NCBI GenBank assembly: GCA_963843465.1
Contig: CAWJKP010000003.1
Location: forward strand, 558,001-622,000
Direction of reading: 5' to 3'
DNA length: 64,000 nt
From: CAWJKP01 sp963843465
Lineage (GTDB): Bacteria; Planctomycetota; Planctomycetia; Pirellulales; Thermoguttaceae
Part shown: one piece after another, positions 1-8,676 of the stretch
Position numbering within the stretch: position 1 is the stretch's first letter
Layout of the letters: each line of letters begins with the position of its first letter
Notes under the pieces: generated by a model
Told to the model about the DNA's origin: nothing
Database searches by the model: none
Seen by the model: only the letters and a program-made list of their open reading frames with translations
Position numbers and translations under genes: made by a program

Positions 1-1140
1 ATGGGCAAAGCTAAACGCTGGCACCCCTCCGAAGAGAGCGACGAGATCGTCTTCGCCGTCTGCAGCCGCTTTCTGGAGCACCTGGGCAAGCAGCGCGACT
101 CCCGGGCTGCCGAGGACGACGGCCACCGCAAAGGCGCGGCGGCGGCGATCGCCAAGTGGCTCGGCGAGGAGTGGAACCGCGGCGACCTTACCCGCGAAAG
201 GATCTATCCGCTCCTCTGGGAGGCGGCGCGGCGAAACTTCCTGCTGCTGCTGCCGCCCCGGGAGAAGAACCTCGCCCGGCGGATCGCCGCGCGATACGGC
301 GTCGCGCATTTCGCCGAGCACGAGGACGCCATCCAGGTGGTCAACGTCCGCGGGCCCAACGCCTTCGGCGAGGTGGCTTCCGTGGGGGCCGACACGGTGC
401 TGGAGCTGATCCAGCGGCTGGGCAAGAAGAAAGATCGGGTCCACGTGGGGCTGGGCGCCGGCTTCGCTACGATGGTGGTCGCCAAGCGCCTGGCCCGGCG
501 CGTCTACTCGGATTCGAGCTGTCCACCCCTGGCCCTGCACGCCCTCTCCTCCGGCGGCTTCTCCATCGACAAGCCCCAGAAAGCGCCGATCACCTATTTC
601 AGCTACTTCGACGGCGTGTTGGCCGACGTGGAGTGCGTGGCCCTGTTCTCCGAAACCGTGGTCTCCAGCGAGGAGTACGAGCGGGTCAAGCGCGGGCCGG
701 GCGCACGCAGATCGTTCGAGCGGGCCGGCGAGATCGACATCGTGATCACCTCCCTGGCCTCCGCGCGGGACGCCGACGGACTGCTGGGCCAATACCTCGA
801 ACACTTGATCCGGGAGGACGAGCTCGATCCCAACGCCCTGAAGCGGATGCAAGACGCCGGCTGGGTGGGCGACGTGCAGTTCCGCCCCTACAACCGCCAA
901 GGTCCGATCATCGAGGAGTGCCCCGTCCGCGCGGTCACGCTCTTCGACCTCTCGGACCTTGTCCGCATGGCCCGCACCGACGACAAGTACGTGGTCCTTC
1001 TCGGCGGTCCCTGCGGCGAGTGCGGCCGCCTGAAGACCGACGCCCTGATCCCCTTGCTGACCCGCCAGCAGCTCCGCCTCTGGACGCACCTGATCATCAA
1101 CGTCCAGACCGCCGGCGAGCTGCTCAGCGGCGAGGAATAG
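1..1140 (+). CDS. SorC/DeoR-type sugar-binding domain protein
   Basis: 379 residues. From about residue 75 onward it follows the effector-binding domain of SorC-family regulators: a short lead-in (ARRIAARYGV), a phosphate-loop-like stretch VGLGAGFATMVVAKRL near residue 149, and a C-terminal LGGPCGECGR near residue 335 followed by a helix ending AGELL, as in SorC proteins. I see no clear helix-turn-helix in the first 70 residues, so it may be a regulator with a diverged DNA-binding part or a stand-alone sugar-phosphate sensor. The ATG is the first base of the window, so an upstream start cannot be excluded. The fold is inferred from motif order; ligand and targets are unknown. Confidence 0.7.
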   Translation: MGKAKRWHPSEESDEIVFAVCSRFLEHLGKQRDSRAAEDDGHRKGAAAAIAKWLGEEWNRGDLTRERIYPLLWEAARRNFLLLLPPREKNLARRIAARYGVAHFAEHEDAIQVVNVRGPNAFGEVASVGADTVLELIQRLGKKKDRVHVGLGAGFATMVVAKRLARRVYSDSSCPPLALHALSSGGFSIDKPQKAPITYFSYFDGVLADVECVALFSETVVSSEEYERVKRGPGARRSFERAGEIDIVITSLASARDADGLLGQYLEHLIREDELDPNALKRMQDAGWVGDVQFRPYNRQGPIIEECPVRAVTLFDLSDLVRMARTDDKYVVLLGGPCGECGRLKTDALIPLLTRQQLRLWTHLIINVQTAGELLSGEE

Positions 1141-1179
1141 GTGACGCTATAGCATATACCGTTTCGCGGCAGCAACCAA

Positions 1180-1290
1180 CACTAGCCCGAAGCGCAAGCG
1201 AGGGAGCGGCAACGACTTACCCTCGCTCGCGCGTCGGGCTAGTGTGACGCACAGTGCATCCGGGATACTGCGGCCGTGAATTATCCGGGG
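1180..1290. repeat. Inverted repeat, AGCCCGAAGCGCAAGCGAGG family, with CCGGATTATTCACG-type flank
   Basis: Arms at 1180-1204 and 1220-1244 are near-perfect inverted copies around a 15-base loop. A second block at 1272-1288 (reading CGTGAATTATCCGGG) recurs beside another copy of this family at 55.3-55.46 kb, and a similar block lies at 16.1 kb. Other members are at 58219-58243 and 62813-62876. A REP-like dispersed palindrome; the gap after the first gene (1141-2076) holds only repeats of this kind and no gene I can support. Confidence 0.75.
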
Positions 1291-1545
1291 GAATGCTCGA
1301 AGGGTACCTGGGAGTCGCGGCTGCGACAATCCGCCGTGCATTTCTGAGGCACGAATTTCCGTTTTTCTCCCGCCGCCCCCGCTCTCGGGTTACCCCCGGC
1401 AGTGCGCGCCGCCTCCGGCCCTCGACGTAACCTTTTTGCTGCCAAGCCCTCAGGTCGACAGCGCCAATTCACGAGTGTCGTAAGAGGCGGGACGAAAGCC
1501 ACGCCAACCAGCGGCCTGGGTATCGTTCGGCCCGGCGATGTTTGA

Positions 1546-1680
1546 CCGAATGTCGTTTTACCCCAACGATTCCTGGCGTAAGGTCTTTTTTGGGGAACGA
1601 TTCCTGGCCTGACGTCTTTTTTTCGGGGCCATTGCTGGCAGCAAGTCTTTTTTCCCGGGCGATTCCCGGCGCCGCCCGGC
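1546..1680. repeat. Degenerate tandem repeat, unit about 38 bases
   Basis: Three to four imperfect copies of a unit running CGATTCCTGGC, a variable GTAAGG/CTGACG/AGCAAG, then GTCTTTTTT and a run of G. Copies begin near 1566, 1600, 1636 and 1659. Not coding as far as I can see. Confidence 0.5.
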
Positions 1681-1810
1681 GCCGCCGTCTCGCGCCGCGG
1701 CCCGGGAGTGAGGCCGGAGTTTCTGCTAGGGATAGGCAGACGATGGAGAGTTGAAAAGGTTCCCCTTTTGTCAGGATTGCGGTTACCAGTTGTGTTCCGC
1801 TTCAGGGTCG

Positions 1811-1999
1811 CCCCCGCTGGGCTTGCCCCAGCGGAGCGTAGGATTGGCCACTACCGGGCCGACGCTCTGCCGCGTGGGGCGTTTTCCGCTGCCGCCGCCC
1901 GGCCTGGGCCGGGCGGCGGCAGCGGAAAACGCGAAGGGGTTTCCAGGCCGAGTTCTAGTGGCCAATCCTTTGCTCCGCTGGGGCAAGCCCAGCGGGGGC
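1811..1999. repeat. 189-base nested palindrome, MITE-like
   Basis: Outer arms at 1811-1853 and 1956-1999 are inverted copies of about 43 bases (CCCCGCTGGGCTTGCCCCAG at the tips, TAGTGGCCAATCCT inside). The centre is a 26-base perfect inverted repeat (1879-1904 with 1907-1932) with a two-base loop. The whole could fold into one long cruciform. No protein is encoded. Size and symmetry suggest a non-autonomous mobile element. Confidence 0.6.
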
Positions 2000-2076
2000 A
2001 GTCCAAGGACGAACAGAAATCGGAACCGTCACTCCGGTACGGAGCCCGAACTTTTCACCGTCCCAGGCAGACGACA

Positions 2077-2277
2077 TCAGGGCGACGGCGTTGAGTGAGG
2101 AAGCACTCGGTTCAGATATTCCACCCGCTCGTTGCGGGTGAAATCGCGGAGCTCAGCGGCGTGCAGGGCGCGCACGAAGTGGATCTCTCGCATCATCTCG
2201 TCGTCAGGGAACTCCGACTGGACTGAAGTCCACAATGCCTGGCGTTCGGCTTCGGTCAATTCGCGTGGATTCCGCAT
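2077..2277 (-). CDS. Small hypothetical protein, 66 aa
   Basis: Charged protein beginning MRNPRELTEAERQALW, with no membrane segment or recognised domain. A GGAG stands about 11 bases before the ATG, overlapping the end of the preceding gene, which stops only 3 bases upstream. The arrangement suggests the last gene of the minus-strand cassette that starts with DUF2252. Function unknown; the sequence looks like real coding DNA (acidic, helix-rich) but I recognise no family. Confidence 0.45.
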   Translation of the reverse strand: MRNPRELTEAERQALWTSVQSEFPDDEMMREIHFVRALHAAELRDFTRNERVEYLNRVLPHSTPSP

Positions 2278-2280
2278 GGC

Positions 2281-2685
2281 TCACAACTCCGGGGGACTGA
2301 CGATTTCCACGGGCCCGTAGCCGAGGATCGCGTTGATCAGGTTGATTTGTCGCCTCACTTGGAGCTTGACGAGATGCTCGGCACGGTGGTATCGAGGTAG
2401 AGCCGCTGCAAGGCCACGGAAACTCCTCTCGATTCTCATTCCATCCCTCGACGCCGCGCTCGCCGAGCGAAATTCGGCGGTCAACTTTTGAGTGATTGGT
2501 GACCGCCAGTAGGAGGCTCCGCTGCTCGCCCCTGTAAGCAAGACAGGCAAGACCAGTGCCAGGTCGTTGGCGTCGCCACGAGTTCCCGCTGAACTTCCCC
2601 GGAATTCGGTGGTTTTTTGGGAGAACAGCAAATCGTCTGGGTTGATGGGACGGAATCGAGCGGTGCGCATGGATAGCCTGCCCAT
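2281..2685 (-). CDS. Hypothetical protein, 134 aa
   Basis: The ATG overlaps the stop of the DUF1622 gene (TGATG arrangement), which favours translational coupling. The C-terminal 40 residues (KLQVRRQINLINAILGYGPV) look like a genuine protein helix; the N-terminal part is low in recognisable structure. A later start near 2444 (MRIERSF) is possible. No family recognised. Confidence 0.4.
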   Translation of the reverse strand: MGRLSMRTARFRPINPDDLLFSQKTTEFRGSSAGTRGDANDLALVLPVLLTGASSGASYWRSPITQKLTAEFRSASAASRDGMRIERSFRGLAAALPRYHRAEHLVKLQVRRQINLINAILGYGPVEIVSPPEL

Positions 2686-3086
2686 CAATGATTGGTCGGC
2701 GGGTCAGATTTGGCCGTGCCAACGGGTGCCTGCCAAGGCCAGCGCCCTTCAATCTCGACGGTCAAGGACCAACTTAGGAACGTGCGGATGAGCACGAGTA
2801 ATCCGAGCACCGCGACGTTGGTCAAGGTAGGCTCCAATGCTACCGTCCTGACCACGTCCGCCGCAACGAGAAATTCTAAACCCAACAGCAAGGTTTTGCC
2901 CAACTGATGCTTGTAGTTCTCGTACGCGCCCGCTTGTCCCAGCCTAAAAAGGTAGCGAATCGTTCCGCGCGTAATCGCGACCTTGATGACTCCCGCAACG
3001 ATGATCCCGGCGCCGAGCACCTCGATGACCAGGGAGGCCCACTCGAACACAGTCCGAACCATTCCAACCAGCTCGTTTCCTGACAT
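2685..3086 (-). CDS. DUF1622 family membrane protein
   Basis: About 133 residues with three likely membrane helices: an N-terminal one (VIEVLGAGIIVAGVIKVAI), a middle one (LLLGLEFLVAADVVRTVAL) and a third (LTNVAVLGLLVLIRTFLSW). LEFLVAADVVRT followed by PTLTN and IRTFLSWSLTVEIEGRWPW is the conserved layout of DUF1622, a family of unknown function. The start at MSGNEL is chosen because the longer GTG start would run into the neighbouring bestrophin-like gene, whose stop is at 3106. It follows that gene closely and probably shares its transcript. Confidence 0.8.
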   Translation of the reverse strand: MSGNELVGMVRTVFEWASLVIEVLGAGIIVAGVIKVAITRGTIRYLFRLGQAGAYENYKHQLGKTLLLGLEFLVAADVVRTVALEPTLTNVAVLGLLVLIRTFLSWSLTVEIEGRWPWQAPVGTAKSDPPTNH

Positions 3087-3105
3087 AGACGTTGACCTAT
3101 TGGGC

Positions 3106-3885
3106 TCAAGGTACTCCACCGGGCGGACGCAGAGATTCAGCCAGGCTGACCAAATTTTGCGGCCTCACGCGAATGACGCCGTGGCGCGGGCTGTCGATGT
3201 CCGCGATCAGCATGAAGGCGATCGAGACCACAAGCGGCAGGATCGGCAGCAATTTGGATCCTGCTTTCGCGCTTCGCGAACCATAGCCGACCAGCAAGTT
3301 GCAGCCGATGGCGATGGTTGCCATCAGGACCCACGCCCCGGTTGGCAGTTGATTCCAGTACCCGGCCTGGGTGTATCCCTGCGAATTCAAGACGTCGTTC
3401 ATGCCCGAAACGGCCAGCCCGACAATGTAGGTCGGCTGCGCCACGGCCGGAGCGCGGATGGCGGACCACAACTTGGTTTGCAACTTGGCGGTACGGTCAT
3501 TGATCTGTTGAAGCTCTCGTCCGTCGCCGGCCATATAAAACAGAACTCGCTCGTCGAGGTAGCTCTTCAGCAGCGAACGCACCTTCGCCGCGTCGGTGGC
3601 ATGCAAGAGGTCGGCCCGCACATATTCCGTGCCGATCGCGTTGGCCTCTGCCTCCTCGTAGTTCTTGCGCTGGTCGTAGCGGCTTGTGGCCATGGAAAAG
3701 CTGAAACCGATAATCAGCCCGAGCAGCGTGAGCGTAGCAGCCAAGATGAAGCCGAAGTCCTCGCGCAGGTCCGCGTCCAGGGTGCCCTGCCTTCTGCGAA
3801 ACCACCATCCGATCCGCGCCGAGAGCCACAGCGCGATGAAGGATAGTACGAAAACGAGCAGCGGATATTGCGTTGGGGGATTCAT
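3106..3885 (-). CDS. Bestrophin-like (DUF4239) membrane protein
   Basis: 259 residues. Two N-terminal membrane helices (PLLVFVLSFIALWLSARIGW and FILAATLTLLGLIIGFSFSM), a charged helical middle with YDQRKNYEEAEANAIGTEY, and two C-terminal helices ending with IADIDSPRHGVIRV. The helix pairs, the Y-x-x-R-x-x-x-x-E-A-N-A-I-G-T segment and the DIDSPR-G tail are typical of bacterial bestrophin-like DUF4239 proteins, assumed to be anion channels by fold. It lies 39 bases downstream of the DUF2252 gene and 20 bases upstream of DUF1622, so the three look like one operon. Confidence 0.85.
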   Translation of the reverse strand: MNPPTQYPLLVFVLSFIALWLSARIGWWFRRRQGTLDADLREDFGFILAATLTLLGLIIGFSFSMATSRYDQRKNYEEAEANAIGTEYVRADLLHATDAAKVRSLLKSYLDERVLFYMAGDGRELQQINDRTAKLQTKLWSAIRAPAVAQPTYIVGLAVSGMNDVLNSQGYTQAGYWNQLPTGAWVLMATIAIGCNLLVGYGSRSAKAGSKLLPILPLVVSIAFMLIADIDSPRHGVIRVRPQNLVSLAESLRPPGGVP

Positions 3886-3924
3886 CTTTTATTCCTCCGT
3901 ATGTGTCTCTCATGCACGAGCGAC

Positions 3925-5357
3925 TCACTTCGGCTCTTCGATGACCGCCTCGATCTTTCCATCCGCGATCGCACGCTTGAGCACGGCGTGGTCCTTTTCG
4001 TTCTGGTCGGCGTAGGCAACAGAAAAAGCGGCGACCGCCTCGTCGAACACGTCGCTCTTGCCCAGATACCCGCTGATCACCGCGGGGTCCCCGGAGCGCG
4101 CATGGGAAAGTGCCAGTGACCAGCCGCACCACTGGGCAAAGAGGGTCATCTCGGCCGTGCCGAACGTCTCGACGACAGGCTTGATCTTGACGTCCCTAAG
4201 CTGGCGGACATAGAAGTGACGTCCTAGCCTGCCTTCGGTCCAGCCGAGGAAGATGTCGCTGGACGGCTGCATGAGCCGGATGCCGTTCACGACACGCTGT
4301 CCGTGGTTCGCGTAGACGCTCACCCCCGCATAGGCTTCCAGGACCGAGGCGCGCGCCTCCTTGACCTGGAGAATGAGAGGTTCCCCTCCGCCGGCCATCA
4401 AGAGGACTATGGCGCACGCTGTGCCCACGCTGCCGACGCCGACGACCTTGAACGCGGCATCTTTGATCTCGTAGTGATCGAGCAACATGCGATGGGCAGG
4501 CGTCAGGGTATCACGATAATTGTCAACTGCCTGCTTGACGTCTGGATGGACCTCCCCCGGGGAGTGATCTTTCCAATGGAAGATCGCCGGGAGCTGGTCT
4601 TTGAAGAGTGGTGACCTGCTCGACTCGTCGACGAGCTTGGGAAAGATGCCTTCGGAGGTGCTGCTCTCGCGCGCTTTCGCCAATCGCCTGATCACTCGGC
4701 GGCGGATCGCGGGATCATCGATGGTCGCGATCAGCATCTCGGCTTCGAGTGCGAAGTACCACAGGTCCAGCACCGACATCTTGTAGAATTCGGCCATGTG
4801 TTCGCGGTAGGATCTGGCACATCCGAGGGCCGAATCCTTGGCGACGGATTCGCTGAGGCCATTGTCGCGACAAGCGATCACGAAGCTCGCCGTGAGACGC
4901 TTGAGATCCCATTCCCACGGTGCCGGAAGGGTCTCATCGAGGTCGTTGATGGCGAAGATGATTTGCCTCTCCGCGGTGGCGAGGCCACGGAAGTTAACCA
5001 AGTGGCAGTCTCCGCCGCATTGCACGCGGACGCCGGTGGCCGGAGTGGTCGCCAGATCGGCCGCCATCGCGAACGCCGAGCCTCGGTAGAAGGTGAAGGG
5101 AGACAGCACCATGCGCCCGTGGCGAAGGGGAAGGAGTTCGGGGATGCGTCCCTCGTCGGTCTTCAGCACAAGGCTGACCGGCTCTGCCCGCTCGGCGGCC
5201 GGTTGCCAGACCGCGTGCGAGGCACGTGGGCACTTGTCACGCAGGCTCTTGCCCATTGCATGCCGTTCAGCCCGCGCAGGATGGGACTGGAAGGCTGGGC
5301 TACCCGTAGTTACGGGCTGTTGCGAGTCTGGCTTTGATGATTTCTTGACTTTTCCCA
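3925..5357 (-). CDS. DUF2252 domain protein (kinase-like fold, uncharacterised)
   Basis: 477 residues. The family signatures are present: CGGDCHLVNFRG, then INDLDETLPAPWEWDLKRL, then a long helical segment and PLILQVKEA, which resembles the lysine-bearing strand of kinase-like folds. DUF2252 proteins are soluble, resemble aminoglycoside phosphotransferases in fold and have no established substrate. The start at MGKVKKSS is chosen because AAGGAGTG lies just upstream; a longer in-frame extension reaches 5514 but has no such site. First gene of the DUF2252/bestrophin/DUF1622 cassette. Confidence 0.85.
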
Positions 5358-5417
5358 TGGTAAGACACTCCTTATGGTTGATCGTTTGAACACACGTCAG
5401 TATGATTTGCCACCCCC

Positions 5418-6119
5418 CTATTTTCCAGTGCCGACCTTTTCTTCGCGCGATGCCATCCGGCTTCCGTGTCGAAAGTCGCCAATGAGGATATACGTGCTCA
5501 CCAGCAGCACCCAAAACGGGACGACCAATGCGATCCAGGCAAAGTCGGTGATAACCAACAGCAGTATCAATCCAAGCGCGAAGCCCACCAACGATACCCA
5601 GCGCGCGAGGACTGCCGTGCGAAGCCCGATCGTGGACGTTACAAACATAAAGATGGCCGCCATTTTCATTCCGAAGGTGTTCACCAGCGCGTAGGCCATC
5701 GCCCGGCCAACGGCATAGGTTTCGCTGTCGGCGGGGAAGCGGTCCGGGGCGGCAAAGGTTTCCAGCAGTCCCCGCACAACGGCCACGGCGGTGAACAGCA
5801 TGGCGACGAACAGCACTCCGCTGCCCAAGAAGACCGTCGCGAAGAACCGATCTTCGAGCAGGCCGATGCGGTTGCGCAGCACGGCCATGAACCAGAGGAA
5901 CGCGATCCCCGCAAATGGAACCAAGTTCAGTGCGATGCTGACCCAGTTCCGGTAGGCTGGATCGGCAAGCCAGATACCAGGGTCCTTTGGGTCGGCAGGG
6001 ACCGCGAGTCGGACGAGTATTAGGCTGGTGATATAAAGCGCTGAAAAGATGATGCCGCTGATCGCAACGACCCGCGGGGGCGATGAGGCCTGATGAGTTT
6101 CGGCCGGCGAATTGCTCAT
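5418..6119 (-). CDS. Hypothetical multi-pass membrane protein
   Basis: 233 residues with six likely membrane helices: VAISGIIFSALYITSLILV, a pair around IALNLVPFAGIAFLWFMAVL, then GSGVLFVAMLFTAVAVVRG, one around MKMAAIFMFVTSTIGL, and two closing helices ending LLVSTYILIGDF. No catalytic motif. It lies 60 bases upstream of the DUF2252 gene on the same strand, so it may lead that transcript. No family named with confidence. Confidence 0.75.
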   Translation of the reverse strand: MSNSPAETHQASSPPRVVAISGIIFSALYITSLILVRLAVPADPKDPGIWLADPAYRNWVSIALNLVPFAGIAFLWFMAVLRNRIGLLEDRFFATVFLGSGVLFVAMLFTAVAVVRGLLETFAAPDRFPADSETYAVGRAMAYALVNTFGMKMAAIFMFVTSTIGLRTAVLARWVSLVGFALGLILLLVITDFAWIALVVPFWVLLVSTYILIGDFRHGSRMASREEKVGTGK

Positions 6120-6456
6120 TGCATCCTCGGAAAGCGTGCCGACCTATCCGTGGTCTCCGTTTACTTCCGGCGCAAACGGTGTCGCGGAAATAACTTAGAA
6201 ATTATACCACTGAAATGAGGACCGGCGGAAAACGCTTGCAACAATCAATAGACGGCATTGCCAGTGCAAAGCCAAGCTGGCGGACAACGCCGCCAGCCGC
6301 CTAAGAACGAAACGCCGGGTGCCACTGGCTGTGCCAGTGCCTCCGCAGGACGTATCGGGAGATAAACCGGCCCGGTAAACCGCCAATCTGTCAATGTGCG
6401 GCTACCCCTTGGTACCCGCAATACGACTACAGGCCGTTAAGCGGCCTTGGCCCACC
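6120..6456. other. Intergenic, no gene seen; short inverted repeats
   Basis: About 337 bases with no convincing coding sequence. It contains a small hairpin near 6318-6342 (GCCACTGGC / GCCAGTGC arms) and, at 6431-6460, half of the GTAGGGTGGG palindrome family found complete elsewhere. Confidence 0.5.
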
Positions 6457-7752
6457 CTACCATCGGCACAGCACCAGCCCGGCGAGGATGCTGCCCAGCA
6501 CGAGCCAGGCGGCGGCCGGCTTCCAGCGCAGGGCCACGGCCAGCGCTGCCAGCGCGATGAGGATTCGCGGGCCGTGGTGCAGGACGGCCTTGCCGTTGAC
6601 GGCGCCGGCGATCGTCAAGACGTCATGCAGCGAGCGGCCAGTGGCCAGATCGACGGCCAGGTTCACGGTCACCGCGACCATCAGTCCGATGGAAGCGGCG
6701 TTGACGGCGCCCAGCACGACCGCCGTCCCGCGGAGCTTCCGCAGCCGGGCGATCCAGGGGGCGGTGAGCGTGACGAAGACGAACGAGGGGGCAAAGATCG
6801 CCACGGTGGCCACGCCCGCCCCCGCCGGGCCCCCCACCCCCGCCCGTTGCCCCAGCAGATAGCCGATGAAGGCGGCGGTCGACAGCAGCGGGCCCGGCGT
6901 GAATTGCCCGACGGCCACGGCATCGAGCAACTGTTGCTGGGTGAGCCAATGACGCTCGTCCACCAGCCCGCTCTGCAGATAGGCCACCAGGACGTAGCCA
7001 CTGCCGTAGAGCACCGCGCCCACCTTGAGGAAAAACAGGGCCAGCTTCGCCAGCGAAACCGAGGCGCCGGCCGCCGCGCTTCCGGCAACCACGCTTCCGG
7101 CAACCAGCGTTCCGGCCGCCGCGCCGGCCGTACCGGCCGCTTGGGCCGGCGTGGACCAGGCGGCGCTGGCGGACCCTGCGATCAGGCCGCCGGCGGTCGC
7201 CGCCGGTGAACTCGGGCCGCGCCGCGTGCAGGCGATCAGCAGCACGCCCAGGGCGCTGCCGGCCAGGAAAGCGAGCACGCTGTCCAGGCCCGCAAGCGAT
7301 GCGGCGGCCACGCCCAGTCCGATCAGCGCCGTCTGCCAGGTCGACAAGGGCCTCTTGCCCAGCCGCCACACGGCCACGGCGAGGATCGCCACCACGGCCG
7401 AGGGTATCCCATACAGAAGCGGCGCGGCCTGAGGCAGACTTCCATAGCGGACGTAGCTCCAGGCAAAGGCCGAGGTGATCAGGGTGGCCGGGACGACAAA
7501 GCACGTGCCGGCCACCAGCGAGCCCAGCCGACCGGCGCGGTGATGGCCGATAAACGCCGCCAGCTCCGTGGAATTGGGACCAGGGATCAGCGTCGACACG
7601 CCGATCAGGTCGAGGAACTGCTCGTGGGTCAGCCAGCCGCGGCGCTGGACCACCTCGTGTTCCATCACGGCGGTGTGCGCCGCCGGGCCGCCGAAGCTGA
7701 CGGTTCCCACCTTGAGAAACAGCTTTGCCAGTTCCAGGTAGCGTTGGATCAT
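6457..7752 (-). CDS. chrA: Chromate transporter, CHR family (two-domain)
   Basis: 431 residues of inner-membrane protein built from two homologous halves. The first half carries SFGGPAAH and LIPGPNSTELAAFIGH; the second carries VGAVLYGSGYVLV and QFTPGPLLSTAAFIGY. The FGGP and PGP motifs define the CHR family, which exports or exchanges chromate. The start at MIQRYLELAKLFLKVG fits the usual N-terminus; an in-frame extension to 8091 reads through dispersed repeats and is not used. The halves are joined by an unusually Ala/Gly-rich linker (about residues 195-225) coded by a short repeated motif (TTCCGGCAACCA-like, near 7078-7110). Confidence 0.9.
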   Translation of the reverse strand: MIQRYLELAKLFLKVGTVSFGGPAAHTAVMEHEVVQRRGWLTHEQFLDLIGVSTLIPGPNSTELAAFIGHHRAGRLGSLVAGTCFVVPATLITSAFAWSYVRYGSLPQAAPLLYGIPSAVVAILAVAVWRLGKRPLSTWQTALIGLGVAAASLAGLDSVLAFLAGSALGVLLIACTRRGPSSPAATAGGLIAGSASAAWSTPAQAAGTAGAAAGTLVAGSVVAGSAAAGASVSLAKLALFFLKVGAVLYGSGYVLVAYLQSGLVDERHWLTQQQLLDAVAVGQFTPGPLLSTAAFIGYLLGQRAGVGGPAGAGVATVAIFAPSFVFVTLTAPWIARLRKLRGTAVVLGAVNAASIGLMVAVTVNLAVDLATGRSLHDVLTIAGAVNGKAVLHHGPRILIALAALAVALRWKPAAAWLVLGSILAGLVLCRW

Positions 7753-7827
7753 AGGGCGGCCTGATCGCCGAATTGGAGCAGTCTCGCCGCGGATCGTCAA
7801 GCCGCGTGTTGCGGCGCCGCCCGTTGA

Positions 7828-7955
7828 CCTATACTGCCCGCGGGGCGAAACGAGATAAGTTCGTAGTACCGGCTTTAGCCGGAAATCCGCGATAAGACCG
7901 CCTAAAGGCGGGACTACCAGCGGCGGACTTCCAACCGCGTGCAGCATGAATGCAC
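7828..7955. repeat. Dispersed repeat with CCGGCTTTAGCCGG / CGCCTAAAGGCG hairpins
   Basis: About 90-130 bases that recur in inverted orientation at 24815-24949 with close to nine in ten bases matching by eye, including the flanks. The core pairs a hairpin around GGCTTTAGCC with one around CGCCTAAAGGCG. A shorter relative is at 61561-61618. Confidence 0.75.
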
Positions 7956-8110
7956 GCCGGGTGCTCCGCGGACCTCGCGCAGCCCATCCGTAGAGGGGGA
8001 TAGGCTTGCAGCCTTGTCGGCATCCGGATATACTGGGCGGATGATGGTGCCTCAGTGGTGCCGTGGCGGGTCCAGCGTAGGCAACCAGCACGAAGAAGAA
8101 GACCCGCCAC

Positions 8111-8207
8111 TGTAGGGAACGCGCTCTGTGGCGTTCCGGGAGCGGGAAAAGGCGTTGTTAAGCTATCGCCGGCGGAACGCCACCGAGGTCGTTCCCTGCG
8201 GCGGTAT
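8111..8207. repeat. Inverted repeat, TAGGGAACGCC...GGCGTTCC family
   Basis: Arms GTAGGGAACGC..GGCGTTCC and GGAACGCCACCGAGGTCGTTCCC flank an unrelated centre. A cleaner copy of the family lies at 61438-61524. Sits in the leader of the kinase gene, between 7753 and 8243, where no gene is seen. Confidence 0.6.
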
Positions 8208-8243
8208 TGCGCTTTGGGTAACCTGTTTTCTGCTCCGCTGCCT

Positions 8244-8630
8244 ATGGCGATCACTGTCGAGCAGTTCATCGAACGGCTGACGCAAAGCGGCCTGATGTCG
8301 GCGGCCGAGATCGACGCGTTCCAGGGCAGCCTCCCGCCCGAGCGGCGGCCCAAGGACCTCCAGCAGTTCGCTCAGGCCCTCATCCAACAGGGCAAACTCA
8401 CGAAGTACCAGGCGCAGGCCGTCTACGAGGGCAAGACGAAGGGGCTGGTCTTCGGCCAGTACGTCGTCCTGGACAAGCTGGGCGAAGGCGGCATGGGCGT
8501 CGTGCTGAGGGCCCAGCACCGGCGGATGAAACGCACGGTGGCCATCAAGGTCCTCTCCTCGGCGGCCATGAAGCAGGCCGGGGCCGTCGAGCGGTTCCAC
8601 CGCGAGGTGGAGGCGGCGGCCCAGCTTCTC
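8244..8630 (+). CDS. Ser/Thr protein kinase / FGE protein, N-terminal segment before first frame change
   Basis: The reading frame starts at MAITVEQFIERL, a lead-in typical of planctomycete kinases, and enters the catalytic domain at GEGGMGVV (glycine loop). VAIKVL follows, with the catalytic lysine at about residue 102. Near 8624-8630 the frame is lost: the expected QLSHPNIVTAYDANE continues only if one base in the CTTCTCG stretch is dropped. The remainder is in the next entry. I read the three segments (8244-14209) as a single gene. The break could be a sequencing or assembly error or a genuine mutation; nothing upstream of it looks decayed. Confidence 0.75.
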
Positions 8631-8676
8631 GCATCCCAACATCGTCACGGCCTACGACGCCAACGAGCACCGGGGC

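Noticed and set aside
1281..1502. Small minus-strand open frame after the first gene
   Set aside because: Runs through repeats, has no ribosome site and an unlikely composition.
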